Made by a program: the position numbers and the translations under genes
Shown here: in pieces, positions 45,256 through 53,930 of the stretch
How the letters are laid out: every line of letters starts with the position of its first letter
Position numbering within the stretch: the first letter of the stretch is position 1
Notes under the pieces: generated by a model
What the model was told of the DNA's origin: nothing
Database searches by the model: none
The model's input: only the letters and a program-made list of their open reading frames with translations
NCBI GenBank assembly: GCA_034435375.1
Contig: DAOTXR010000052.1
Location: forward strand, 234,220 to 298,219
From: DAOTXR01 sp034435375
GTDB taxonomy: Bacteria > Chloroflexota > Anaerolineae > Aggregatilineales > UBA3940
Reading direction: 5' to 3'
DNA: 64,000 bases

Positions 45256-47547
45256 ATGTCTCGTTACATCGCTACGCGGGCCATTCGTGGTGCGAATGCC
45301 CTCGTGACCGAAGCCGAACTGATGCTTAACAAGGCTCTCCGCGAGAAGGGGCCTGATACGCCTGTTGCGTTCCCTAACACTGCTTACTATCTGCCTCTGA
45401 TCTACGGCATGACCGGCGTTGCGGTGGAAAGACTTGGCCAACTGACGGAGGTGATGGCTCATGCTCGTTCGCTGCTGCATCCGGTGCCATCCGCGCACAA
45501 CTGGACGCCCTACCTGGGCGAGACGCTCGACAGTGGCATGGCGACCTTGATCGCTGCTGAGGTGATTGAGGCCGTGCGCTATGTTTACAACTTGCAGCCG
45601 GAGCCAATGCCGGGCTTTGTGCTGGCTGGCGGCACGGCCTTCACCAGCCCTGACGCGGGCGTCGGAGGCGACAGTGCTCTTGCAGGTCATCTCAATGGCC
45701 CCATAGACGACATCCAGCTGCGCTCATGGGGCATCCAACTCGTGGATGGTCGTATGCCCGGCTTCGCGGCCATTGTTGGCGCAGCCAAGTCTAACGAGGT
45801 GGCCGTCAAGATCGTGCGCGAGTTACAGCGGCGCAACATTTTGTGCTTCCTGTCGGGCAATGTCAATGGGCGCAGCATCATCCACCAGTTGATCGAGGAG
45901 GGTGTCGAGCTGGGGTACGACACCTACACTGTACCCTTTGGCACCGACACGATCAGCGCCATCTACGCACTGGGCTTTGCTACCCGTTCAGCGTTGACTT
46001 TTGGTGGGCTGAAGGGCGGAATGGCTCGCGAGATCCTGCTGTATAACAAAGCTCGTGTGTTCGCTTTTGTGCTGGCGCTAGGCGAGATTGATGACCTGAA
46101 GTATGCTGCAGCGGCAGGTGCGATCAACTTCGGTTTCCCTGTGATCGCCGACACAATCATCCCTGAGATTCTACCCACCGGCGTCACTACCTATGAGCAT
46201 GTGGTCAGTATGCCATTCAACGAGATCGAGGGAGCCGATGATCTGGAACGTGCCGAGCGGCTGGTGCAAAAGTGCATCGAGGTGCGTGGCGTCAAAGTCA
46301 CCGTGGCCGACGTGCCGGTGCCAGTACCTTACGGTTCGGCCTTTGAAGGCGAAGTGGTCCGTCGCGCTGACATGCGCGTCGAGTTCGGCGGCAAGAACTC
46401 ACGATGCTTTGAATATCTGCACATGGCCCCGCTTGACGCCGTCGTGGATGGCAAGGTCGAGGTGGTCGGCCCCGGCTTTGAGGGTGTCGAGCCGCAGGGC
46501 CACATGGACATGGGCATCGTAGTCGAGGTGGCCGGACGACAGATGCAGGAAGACTTTGAGCCGGTGCTCGAGCGCCAAATCCACTACTTCATCAATGGCG
46601 CGTCAGGTATCCAGCACATTGGCCAGCGCGACATCGCCTGGATCCGCCTTTCCAACGCGGCAGTCGACAAGGGCTTTAACCTAGAGCATTTCGGCAAGAT
46701 CCTGCACGCGCGCTTCCATGCTGACTTCGGAGCGATTGTCGACAAAGTGCAGGTGACGATCTACACCGACCCTCAGCCATTCCAGGAGTGGCTAGAAAAA
46801 GCACGTGCGGCCTACGACCGCCGCAACAGACGTCTGGCTGACCTCGTCGACAGCTCGGTGGATACGTTCTATTCATGCACCCTGTGCCAGTCGTTCGCTC
46901 CGAACCATGTGTGCATCATCAGCCCTGAGCGGCTGGGATTATGCGGCGCATATAACTGGCTTGACTGCAAAGCCTCGCACAGCATCAACCCTACCGGCCC
47001 CAACCAGCCAATCAAGCTAGGGACGACGCTGGATCCCGTCAAGGGTTACTTCACTGGTGTGATCGACTTTGCCAAAGTTGCCTCGCACGGCATGGTCGAG
47101 CAGGTAACGATGTACTCCATCATGGAGAACCCCATGACAGCCTGTGGTTGCTTCGAGTGCATCGTGATGTTGATCCCCGAAGCTAACGGCGTGATGGTTG
47201 TCAGCCGTGAGGACCCTAGCATGACTCCGGCGGGTATGACATTCAGCACGCTGGCTGGCATGGCCGGTGGTGGCTTGCAGACCCCTGGGGTGATGGGGGT
47301 CGGGAAGTACTATCTGCTTAGCCCCAAGTTTATCTCCGCCGATGGTGGCTTTAAGCGTGTCGTTTGGATGAGCAGCTTCCTCAAGGAGTCGATGGCTGAG
47401 GAGCTTCAGGCTGTGGCTGTCCGTGAGGGCGACCCAGATCTGATCTCTCGGATCGCTGACGAGCGCTCTGTGACGACAGTTGAAGAGCTGCTGGCCTGGC
47501 TGGAGGAGCATAACCATCCCGCACTGGTGATGGAAGCCATGTTCTAG
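45256..47547 (+). CDS. acsB: Acetyl-CoA synthase (CODH/ACS complex catalytic subunit)
   Basis: 763 residues. Joins a methyl group from the corrinoid protein, CO and CoA into acetyl-CoA. The A-cluster ligands are all present with the exact spacing of the Moorella enzyme: Cys541, 544, 553, 563 (TLC-x8-C-x9-C region) and Cys630, Cys632 (CGCFEC), i.e. +35 relative to Moorella 506/509/518/528/595/597. The N-terminal ~300-residue CODH-binding domain, absent from archaeal CdhC, is present, so this is the bacterial two-subunit type. ATG 45256 has AGGAGGA and a 5-nt spacer; the frame's earlier start at 45223 lies in the hairpin. Confidence 0.97.
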   Translation: MSRYIATRAIRGANALVTEAELMLNKALREKGPDTPVAFPNTAYYLPLIYGMTGVAVERLGQLTEVMAHARSLLHPVPSAHNWTPYLGETLDSGMATLIAAEVIEAVRYVYNLQPEPMPGFVLAGGTAFTSPDAGVGGDSALAGHLNGPIDDIQLRSWGIQLVDGRMPGFAAIVGAAKSNEVAVKIVRELQRRNILCFLSGNVNGRSIIHQLIEEGVELGYDTYTVPFGTDTISAIYALGFATRSALTFGGLKGGMAREILLYNKARVFAFVLALGEIDDLKYAAAAGAINFGFPVIADTIIPEILPTGVTTYEHVVSMPFNEIEGADDLERAERLVQKCIEVRGVKVTVADVPVPVPYGSAFEGEVVRRADMRVEFGGKNSRCFEYLHMAPLDAVVDGKVEVVGPGFEGVEPQGHMDMGIVVEVAGRQMQEDFEPVLERQIHYFINGASGIQHIGQRDIAWIRLSNAAVDKGFNLEHFGKILHARFHADFGAIVDKVQVTIYTDPQPFQEWLEKARAAYDRRNRRLADLVDSSVDTFYSCTLCQSFAPNHVCIISPERLGLCGAYNWLDCKASHSINPTGPNQPIKLGTTLDPVKGYFTGVIDFAKVASHGMVEQVTMYSIMENPMTACGCFECIVMLIPEANGVMVVSREDPSMTPAGMTFSTLAGMAGGGLQTPGVMGVGKYYLLSPKFISADGGFKRVVWMSSFLKESMAEELQAVAVREGDPDLISRIADERSVTTVEELLAWLEEHNHPALVMEAMF

Positions 47548-47561
47548 CCAAAAGGTGTATA

Positions 47562-47594
47562 CTAGGGGATGGGGACATACATCCCATCCCCTAG
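47562..47594 (+). terminator. Stem-loop after acsB
   Basis: Perfect 12-bp stem CTAGGGGATGGG / CCCATCCCCTAG, 9-nt loop, 15 nt past the acsB stop; no T-run, so it may be an mRNA 3'-stabiliser or partial terminator inside the cluster. Confidence 0.6.
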
Positions 47595-47616
47595 TTGATC
47601 AGCCGTAGGACACGCG

Positions 47617-48168
47617 ATGAGCGGCAAACCGATCGACTCTTCCCCCCGCCTTGTGCGCGACCTGATGACTGTTGGGGTCGTGAGTTGCCCACCTCAGATG
47701 TCCATCGCCGAGGTGGCGCGTTTGCTGCTGGATAGAGATGTGGAGGGGGTGATCGTCCTGGATGATGCAGGACATGCTGTCGGCTTGGTCACTCAGGATG
47801 AGGTTATACGAGGCTATGGGCATCCTCATGTACACAAGCTGACGGCCATTGATATCATGCGGGAAGACATCCCCGAAATACCTGCTGATATCCCGTTGGT
47901 AGCCGCGGCTCAAATCATGCAGGATTTGAGCGTGCGAGTGGTTTTCCTGCTACACCACGACAGAGGAATAGCGTGGCCGGCGGCTATGTTGTCCTACAAG
48001 CACATCCTACGGCATCTAGCCGCGCACAGCGAAGCAGATCTGCGCGACCTAGGAATCAAAGCCACCCGCGAAGCCCCCTTAGAAACTTTTAAGAAAAAGC
48101 GGGATGCGGCGCGGCAACGATCCCAGAGTAGTGCGCTCACTGTTGATACGGAACCTAATCAGGAGTGA
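47617..48168 (+). CDS. CBS-domain protein in the CODH/ACS cluster
   Basis: 183 residues with two CBS motifs (a Bateman pair): VRDLMTVGVVSCPPQMSIAEVARLLL opening the first (V15 region) and AIDIMREDIPEIPADIPLVAAAQIM the second. CBS pairs bind adenosyl ligands (AMP, ATP, SAM). The C-terminal ~45 residues are charged and helical. Situated between acsB and acsD, with only 6 nt to acsD, so it is part of the operon. An energy- or SAM-sensing regulator of the complex is a reasonable guess; nothing in the sequence proves the ligand. Confidence 0.88.
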   Translation: MSGKPIDSSPRLVRDLMTVGVVSCPPQMSIAEVARLLLDRDVEGVIVLDDAGHAVGLVTQDEVIRGYGHPHVHKLTAIDIMREDIPEIPADIPLVAAAQIMQDLSVRVVFLLHHDRGIAWPAAMLSYKHILRHLAAHSEADLRDLGIKATREAPLETFKKKRDAARQRSQSSALTVDTEPNQE

Positions 48169-48174
48169 AACGCT

Positions 48175-49143
48175 ATGCCCGTCGAGATACCCAAAGACAA
48201 GTGGCCCGGTCAAGTGCGTACCGTCACGATTGGCGCAACCGCCGATCAGGGTGGCACCCGGTCGCGTGTCGTCACAGTCGGTGGTGAGACGACCCTGCCT
48301 TATATGCATTTCGAGGGCAGTATCCCCCACCCCCCTGTCGTTGCTGTGGAGATCAAAGATCGCCGCCCGGATGACTGGTCGGCGCTGCTGCTTGAGGTGT
48401 GGGGAGACGCTGCTCAAGACCCGGCTACATGGGCCAAGGCTGCCGAGCAGGCCGGAGCCGATCTGATCGAGTTGATGTTTACCTTGACTGACGCCAATGG
48501 CAATCCGACCACGCCAGAACTTGCTGTAGAGACTGTTAAGAAGGTGCTGGCAGCGACCGGCCTACCGTTGCTTGTCTATGGACCTGGGCAGGCAGAGGCC
48601 GACAACGCCCTGCTGGTCCCTGTGTCTGAGGCTACCAAGGGTGAGCGGTTGGTGCTGGGTCTGTGCGAGGACAAGAACTACCGCACCCTCGTAGCCACGG
48701 CGATGGCTAATGGCCACTTGGTCACAGCTCGCTGCCCCATGGATGTCAACCTTTCTAAACAGCTCAACATCCTGATTACCGATATGGGGCTGCCGCTCGA
48801 CCGTATTCTGATGGACCCAACCACTGCTGCCATGGGCTATGGGATCGAGTACGGATATTCGGTCATGGAGAGGCTACGTCTGGCAGCTCTCCAGGGCGAC
48901 AATATGACTCAGCTTCCGATGATCGTCACCCCCGGCTTTGAGGCGTGGAAGACCAAAGAAGCGAAAGTCGGCGAGGGCGTCCCCACAGCGTGGGGTGAGT
49001 GGCGAGAGCGCGCCATCACCTGGGAGACGCTGACTGCTGTTGCCCTGCTTGAGTCCGGTGCGGACATTGTGGTATTACGCCACCCTGAAAGCGTCAAACG
49101 TGTCAAAGCGGCAATCCAGGAGCTAATGGCCGTCCCGGCTTGA
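48175..49143 (+). CDS. acsD: Corrinoid iron-sulfur protein, small (delta/beta) subunit
   Basis: 322 residues, TIM-barrel CdhD/AcsD family. Together with AcsC it forms the corrinoid iron-sulfur protein that carries the methyl group from methyl-H4folate to ACS. Recognised by VTIGATADQGGTRSRVVTVGGE, MHFEGSIPHPPVVAVEI, and DPTTAAMGYGIEYGYSVMERLR. AGGAG lies 9 nt before the ATG. Last codons overlap the region just before acsC (start 49176), so the two subunits are made together. Confidence 0.95.
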   Translation: MPVEIPKDKWPGQVRTVTIGATADQGGTRSRVVTVGGETTLPYMHFEGSIPHPPVVAVEIKDRRPDDWSALLLEVWGDAAQDPATWAKAAEQAGADLIELMFTLTDANGNPTTPELAVETVKKVLAATGLPLLVYGPGQAEADNALLVPVSEATKGERLVLGLCEDKNYRTLVATAMANGHLVTARCPMDVNLSKQLNILITDMGLPLDRILMDPTTAAMGYGIEYGYSVMERLRLAALQGDNMTQLPMIVTPGFEAWKTKEAKVGEGVPTAWGEWRERAITWETLTAVALLESGADIVVLRHPESVKRVKAAIQELMAVPA

Positions 49144-49175
49144 TCCTCTTGTTGCGGCGACAAGGAGTTGAGAGA

Positions 49176-50516
49176 ATGGCCCTCAGCGGTATTCAAATCT
49201 ACAAATTGCTCCCCCAGACCAACTGCAAGGACTGCGGTTTCCCCACCTGTCTGGCTTTCGCCATGAAGTTGGCGGCCAAACAGGTCGAGCCGGCAGCCTG
49301 TCCATGGCTGAGCGAGGAGGCTAAGACGACTCTGTCCGAGTCGGCAGCCCCGCCCATGCGGCTGGTGACACTCAAATCTGATGGATACGAAGTTAAGATC
49401 GGAAATGAGGTGGTGCTTTTCCGCCACGAGAAAACTTTTTACAACCGGGCTGGCTTATTCATCCGTGTGCGCGACACGCTCCCTGTCTCAGACATCAAGG
49501 CCACTGTGGCCGCTGCCGATGCCTACACTGTGAGCTATGTCGGTACGGAGTTGACGCTCGACGGCTTTGCTGTCGAGGCTGCCTCAGGCAGCGCTGACAC
49601 TTTTGCTGCGGCTATCCGCGCCGTTCGCGAGGTCAGTCGGCGCCCACTGATTCTGATCAGCAAGGATCCGGCTGTAATGGTCGCCGGTCTTGAAGTCCTT
49701 GCTGGAGAGACGCCACTTGTCTATGGTGCGGACGCTAAGAACTGGGAAGCCATGGCCGACTTGGCCAAGCAGCACAATGCCTCGCTGGCTGTGATCGGCG
49801 CAACGCTGGACGAGCTGGCCGATTTGACCGAGAAGATCAAAAGCAAGGGGGTCGAGGATATGGTGCTCGACCCTGCCGCCCGCCCGATGGGTCAATCCCT
49901 GATCCTGAGCACTCAAATCCGCCGCCTGGCGCTCAAGAAGAACTTCCGCCCGCTGGGCTACCCGCTGATCGCCTTCCCAGGCGATGCTGGGGATCCGGCG
50001 CTTGAGTCGATGCGAGCAGCGCAGGCCATTGCCAAGTATGCCGGGTTCGTGGTGCTCGACACTTTCACTCCCGAACTCGCCTATGCACTGCTAGTGTTGC
50101 GCGCCAATATCTATACCGACCCACAGAAACCCATCCAGGTCCAGCCAGGGCTGTACGAGATTAACAATCCCAAGCCTGAGGATCCTCTTCTCGTTACTAC
50201 CAACTTCAGCATCACCTATTTCAGTGTAGCCAATGAGGTCGAGGGTTCAGGGCTACCTGCCTGGCTGCTCGTGGCTGACGCCGAGGGCATGAGCGTGCTG
50301 ACTGCCTGGGCTGCCGGTAAGTTCGACGCCGAGCGGATCGCCAAGGCTGTTAAAGGCTTCAGTGTCGTCGACAAGGTCAGCAAAAAACGAATCGTCATTC
50401 CAGGACATGTGGCTGTGTTGTCAGGTGAGTTAGAAGAAGAACTCCCAGGCTGGGAAATCCGCGTTGGTCCACGTGAGGCTGTGGATTTGCCCAAATTTAT
50501 GAAAGAGGCACTCTAA
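49176..50516 (+). CDS. acsC: Corrinoid iron-sulfur protein, large (gamma) subunit
   Basis: 446 residues. N-terminal [4Fe-4S] domain C17-x2-C20-x4-C25-x16-C42 (NCKDCGFPTC), which reduces the cobalt; TIM-barrel middle; C-terminal corrinoid-binding domain (about 330-446; NEVEGSGLPAWLLVADAEGMSVLTAWAAG). ATG 49176 has AAGGAG with an 8-nt spacer. Partner of AcsD; substrate of AcsE and of the RACo activator encoded just downstream. Confidence 0.96.
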   Translation: MALSGIQIYKLLPQTNCKDCGFPTCLAFAMKLAAKQVEPAACPWLSEEAKTTLSESAAPPMRLVTLKSDGYEVKIGNEVVLFRHEKTFYNRAGLFIRVRDTLPVSDIKATVAAADAYTVSYVGTELTLDGFAVEAASGSADTFAAAIRAVREVSRRPLILISKDPAVMVAGLEVLAGETPLVYGADAKNWEAMADLAKQHNASLAVIGATLDELADLTEKIKSKGVEDMVLDPAARPMGQSLILSTQIRRLALKKNFRPLGYPLIAFPGDAGDPALESMRAAQAIAKYAGFVVLDTFTPELAYALLVLRANIYTDPQKPIQVQPGLYEINNPKPEDPLLVTTNFSITYFSVANEVEGSGLPAWLLVADAEGMSVLTAWAAGKFDAERIAKAVKGFSVVDKVSKKRIVIPGHVAVLSGELEEELPGWEIRVGPREAVDLPKFMKEAL

Positions 50517-50553
50517 GGGCTGTCCACAGCACGACACACGCAAACAGCGCTTT

Positions 50554-50595
50554 CGGGGCGCAAGAGAACACATACAGAGGCATTCTTGCGCCCCG
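50554..50595. repeat. 12-bp inverted repeat after acsC
   Basis: CGGGGCGCAAGA (50554-50565) and TCTTGCGCCCCG (50584-50595), exact, 18-nt loop. Lies between acsC and the small Cys-rich gene; the absence of a T-run argues against a full terminator. Confidence 0.65.
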
Positions 50596-50627
50596 ACGGC
50601 AGGCCGAGTGTCAGGAGATTGATCACC

Positions 50628-50867
50628 GTGGCTATCGATAACCCCATCCCGAGTCGTCTGCGTACCACGGCCAGTGCTTTTAAGTGCGATTGCTGCCCAC
50701 CCGACCGCGTGTGTGCATGGGCGTGCCTGCAAGGAGCTGGCATCGAGGAGATCATCATTGGAGCTGCCCTTGCGTTGGAGGGTGTCCCTGGACGAGCACT
50801 GGCAGAGCCAGGAGTAGAGGCTACGTCCACTGCCCTGTGGGACAGCTTTAACACGTTGGGCAACTAG
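50628..50867 (+). CDS. Small Cys-rich protein of the CODH/ACS cluster, unrecognised
   Basis: 79 residues from GTG 50628 (AGGAGA, 9-nt spacer); the longer frame to 50586 would start inside the stem of the preceding hairpin. Five Cys in 14 residues: C20-D-C22-C23-x5-C29-x3-C33, then an amphipathic helix (GAGIEEIIIGAALALEG). Too short for a ferredoxin fold and with a non-ferredoxin spacing; a [4Fe-4S], nickel or zinc site is possible. Position between acsC and the corrinoid activator suggests a role in assembling or reducing the corrinoid protein, but I know of no named family and this is inference. Confidence 0.6.
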   Translation: MAIDNPIPSRLRTTASAFKCDCCPPDRVCAWACLQGAGIEEIIIGAALALEGVPGRALAEPGVEATSTALWDSFNTLGN

Positions 50868-50954
50868 GTTTTGCGAAAAGTAACGCAAGCGACTTTTTGC
50901 AAAACACCCAAACGTTTCGCCGACGGAGTTCCTTTCAACTTCTTGCGGCGAAAC
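50868..50954. repeat. Tandem hairpins between the Cys-rich gene and acsV
   Basis: Hairpin 1: arms 50868-50881 and 50892-50905, 14 bp with one wobble, GTTTTGC...GCAAAAC ends, starting at the first base after a TAG stop. Hairpin 2: GTTTCGCCG (50914-50922) / CGGCGAAAC (50946-50954), exact, 23-nt loop. Segments TTTTGCAAAACACC and GAAACCTCAGG recur at 60818-60841. Confidence 0.75.
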
Positions 50955-51019
50955 CTCAGGGTTGCCGGGTACAATTTCGATCAAACGCTCAGGCCATCAG
51001 GAGCTGCCAGGCAAGGTGC

Positions 51020-52948
51020 ATGGCTGAACACACCGTCACATTCGACATCGCTGCTCATCCCATCAGTGTTCCGACAGGTACGCTTCTTTCCGAAGCCGCC
51101 CGGCTGGCTGGAATCGATCTGATGCAGCCGTGTGGCGGCCAGGGGCGCTGCGGGCGATGTGCTGTGCAGGTCACCCAGGGGTCGGTGCGCCGCCGTAGCA
51201 CATTGCGCCTTTCCCCAGAGGATATAAATGCTGGCTATGCGCTGGCTTGCCAGACTGTCATTGAGGGAGATGTCACCGTCAGCGTTCCGCCGCAGGAGAA
51301 GATCGAGCGGCGGCTCACCACTGATCGCACGGCGGCTGAGGTCGCTGTACCCGCTGGTTACGATCCCGACGTCACCCAGTCCGTTCGCCGCTACCAGGTT
51401 ACGTTGCCCCCACCCTCGATGGACGATCAGACCGATGACTGGGGACGTTTTCAGAAAGCCCTGCGTCAGCAGATGGCTGCCAGCAATGTCCGGGTCTCGC
51501 TGGCGACATTGCAGCAGATTGGAAGTAAGCTGCGCGAAGGCGACTGGCAGGTGACGGCTGTTGTGGACACTGCTTCCTGGGACTGTCCTGACTGCCCTCC
51601 GCGTTTGATCGACGTGTGGCCTGGCGTCACTCCGCGCTATGACCCGCTGTGGGGCGCCGCCATCGACATTGGCACTACTACCGTGACTCTGTGGTTGGTC
51701 GATCTGATCACAGGTCGGGTGGAGGCTCAGGTTGCCGAGTACAACAGTCAGATCGCACGTGGCGAAGACGTGATCTCGCGCATTATCTATGCCAGCAAGA
51801 GTGAAGAGAATAGACTGGAGATGCGCGATCGAGTGCTGGGTACCATCAACGAGCTGCTGGAGGCTGCCTGCCTGCGTCTCCAGATCAGGCCGCAAGATGT
51901 GGTTAAGGCAACCATTGCCGCGAACAGCACCATGATGCATCTGCTGCTGGGCATCCCAGCAGCGAGCATCCGGCTAGCTCCCTTTGTGACGGCAGTCAAC
52001 CACATTCCAACGCTCACTGCTCGCGAGGTCGGCCTGAACATGCACCCGGAGGGCACAGTGGACTGCCTGCCGGGTGTAGCCAGCTATGTTGGTGCGGACA
52101 TCAGTGCTGGGGTGTTGTCCTCTGGCATGGACGACGCTACCCGAGTGACACTCTTCCTCGATGTGGGTACCAATGGCGAGACGGCGCTCGGTTCGGCAGA
52201 GTGGCTAGTGACATGCGCCTGTTCGGCTGGCCCGGCCTTCGAGGGGGCAGGAATGTTGTTCGGGATGCGTGCCACGCGAGGAGCCATCGAGGAGGTGTGG
52301 ATCAATGCCGAGACGTATGAGCCGACGTACCGTGTCATCGGCAATGTCAAACCGCGCGGATTGTGCGGCAGCGGCCTGATTTCGCTGCTGGCAGAGATGT
52401 TCCTGACTGGCGTAATCGACAAGGGTGGTCACGTCAATCTGAAGCTGGCCACACCGCGTGTGCGCGAAGGCGAGCACGGCCCAGAGTACGTCATTGCCTG
52501 GGCGGATGAGACGCAGATCGGGCAGGACATCACCATCACTCATGTGGATATCGACAACCTGCTGCGGGCCAAAGCTGCTATCTATGCAGGATTCACCGTG
52601 CTGGCTGACAGCGTGGGCATCCCGCTGGAGATGGTCGAGCAGGTGTTGATCGGCGGGTCATTTGGCAAGTATATCAATGTCGAAAAGGCGGTCGAGATTG
52701 GCCTGCTGCCTGACATGCCGTGGGATCGCTTCCAGTTTCTGGGCAATACCTCGGTCAAGGGGGCTTATCTGGCGCTGTTAGATGGCAACCTGCGAGACCG
52801 TATCAGGCGAATTGCAGACCGCATGACCTATATTGAGCTATCGGCCGACAACACATTCTATGATGCGTTCATGTCGGCCATGTTCCTGCCACATACTGAT
52901 ATTTCGCGCTTCCCTACCGTGGAAGCCGCAGTAGCAGATAAGGATTAG
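51020..52948 (+). CDS. acsV: Reductive activator of the corrinoid iron-sulfur protein (RACo; DUF4445/ASKHA)
   Basis: 642 residues. N-terminal [2Fe-2S] ferredoxin domain with C38-x5-C44-x2-C47-x29-C77 (CGGQGRCGRC); a linker domain (about 95-200); and a C-terminal ASKHA ATPase with AAIDIGTTTVTLWLVD, LFLDVGTNGE and GGSFGKYIN. RACo uses ATP binding to drive electrons uphill onto Co(II) of the corrinoid protein when it is accidentally oxidised. ATG 51020 (MAEHTVTF) begins the ferredoxin domain; the frame's ATG-less extension to 50897 lies in hairpin DNA. Confidence 0.94.
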   Translation: MAEHTVTFDIAAHPISVPTGTLLSEAARLAGIDLMQPCGGQGRCGRCAVQVTQGSVRRRSTLRLSPEDINAGYALACQTVIEGDVTVSVPPQEKIERRLTTDRTAAEVAVPAGYDPDVTQSVRRYQVTLPPPSMDDQTDDWGRFQKALRQQMAASNVRVSLATLQQIGSKLREGDWQVTAVVDTASWDCPDCPPRLIDVWPGVTPRYDPLWGAAIDIGTTTVTLWLVDLITGRVEAQVAEYNSQIARGEDVISRIIYASKSEENRLEMRDRVLGTINELLEAACLRLQIRPQDVVKATIAANSTMMHLLLGIPAASIRLAPFVTAVNHIPTLTAREVGLNMHPEGTVDCLPGVASYVGADISAGVLSSGMDDATRVTLFLDVGTNGETALGSAEWLVTCACSAGPAFEGAGMLFGMRATRGAIEEVWINAETYEPTYRVIGNVKPRGLCGSGLISLLAEMFLTGVIDKGGHVNLKLATPRVREGEHGPEYVIAWADETQIGQDITITHVDIDNLLRAKAAIYAGFTVLADSVGIPLEMVEQVLIGGSFGKYINVEKAVEIGLLPDMPWDRFQFLGNTSVKGAYLALLDGNLRDRIRRIADRMTYIELSADNTFYDAFMSAMFLPHTDISRFPTVEAAVADKD

Positions 52949-52953
52949 GTCAA

Positions 52954-53877
52954 ATGTATATCATCGGCGAAAACATCCACATTATTTCACAGAGGGTTAA
53001 GGATGCCTTGGCTGCCAAAGATGCCAAGTTCTTCCAGGACCTGGCTGTCCGTCAGGTGGAGGCCGGCGCACAAGCTCTTGACCTGAACTTGGGACCTCGC
53101 AAAAAGGACTGGGAGGAAATTTTCCCATGGATGGTTGAGACGGTAGAAGCTGTGGTCGATGTACCGCTCAGCTTCGACAGCACTAACGTGTTGGGCATCG
53201 AGGCTGGTTTGAAGAAGGTGACCAAAGCTCAGCCGATCATCAATTCGACTTCTGCCGAGCCTGAGCGGCTGGAGAAAGTTCCGCTGCTCGCCAAGCGGTA
53301 CAATACGCGCCTGATCGCACTGACCATGGGCGCGGGCGGCATCCCAGTGGCCGCCGATGAGCGGGTCACTATTGCCATCGAGAAATTAATCCCGCGCATG
53401 TTGGAAATTGACTTCCCTATCACGGATCTGATCATCGATCCACTTGTGTTGACCGTCTCCGGTTGCCAGGAGTACTGCCCACATCTGATTGAAGCGGTAC
53501 GCACACTCCAGGTGGTGTGGGACCCACCGCCCGCGATCTCCGTTGGGCTGTCGAACGTGTCCAATGCCGTACCAGCGGAAAACCGTTCGCTCATCAACCG
53601 TGTGTACTGCGCCATGCTGATGGGAGTGGGCTTGCAGACGATGATCGCCGATCCGTTCGACCGCAAGTTGCGCGAGGTGATCGATACCATCGAGAACCGT
53701 GACGAGAGCACACCCATCAGACGGCTATACCTAAAGATACACGATCGCATCGCGGCAATGGAGGAACCTTCCGTCGAAGATGTGGATATGAGCGACCCAG
53801 AGCAGGCTGCAATCTGGAAGACCGTCCAGATTCTGCTTAACAAGGTCATCTACGCTGACGCTTATCTACAGCAGTAG
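52954..53877 (+). CDS. acsE: Methyl-H4folate:corrinoid iron-sulfur protein methyltransferase
   Basis: 307 residues, pterin-binding TIM barrel (MeTr family). Landmarks: MYIIGENIHI start, ALDLNLGPRK, the LSFDSTN and PIINSTSAEPER loops that bind the pterin, and GLSNVSNAVP. Transfers the N5-methyl group to cob(I)amide of AcsCD. Five bases behind acsV; length is some 45 residues more than the Moorella enzyme, the extra part being a charged C-terminal helix after EDVDMSDPEQ. Confidence 0.94.
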   Translation: MYIIGENIHIISQRVKDALAAKDAKFFQDLAVRQVEAGAQALDLNLGPRKKDWEEIFPWMVETVEAVVDVPLSFDSTNVLGIEAGLKKVTKAQPIINSTSAEPERLEKVPLLAKRYNTRLIALTMGAGGIPVAADERVTIAIEKLIPRMLEIDFPITDLIIDPLVLTVSGCQEYCPHLIEAVRTLQVVWDPPPAISVGLSNVSNAVPAENRSLINRVYCAMLMGVGLQTMIADPFDRKLREVIDTIENRDESTPIRRLYLKIHDRIAAMEEPSVEDVDMSDPEQAAIWKTVQILLNKVIYADAYLQQ

Positions 53878-53898
53878 TGCCGGTTGCGGCCTCTCAAT

Positions 53899-53930
53899 GC
53901 TCAGGGCGAACTGCACAGTTCGCCCTGAGC
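53899..53930. repeat. REP-like 14-bp palindrome after acsE
   Basis: GCTCAGGGCGAACT (53899-53912) and AGTTCGCCCTGAGC (53917-53930), exact, GCAC loop, then CGAAGGGCATCGAG. The core CGCCCTGAGCCGAAGGGC resembles repetitive extragenic palindromes common in many bacterial genomes, Chloroflexi included. It separates acsE from the metVF gene and may also terminate the operon. Confidence 0.7.
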
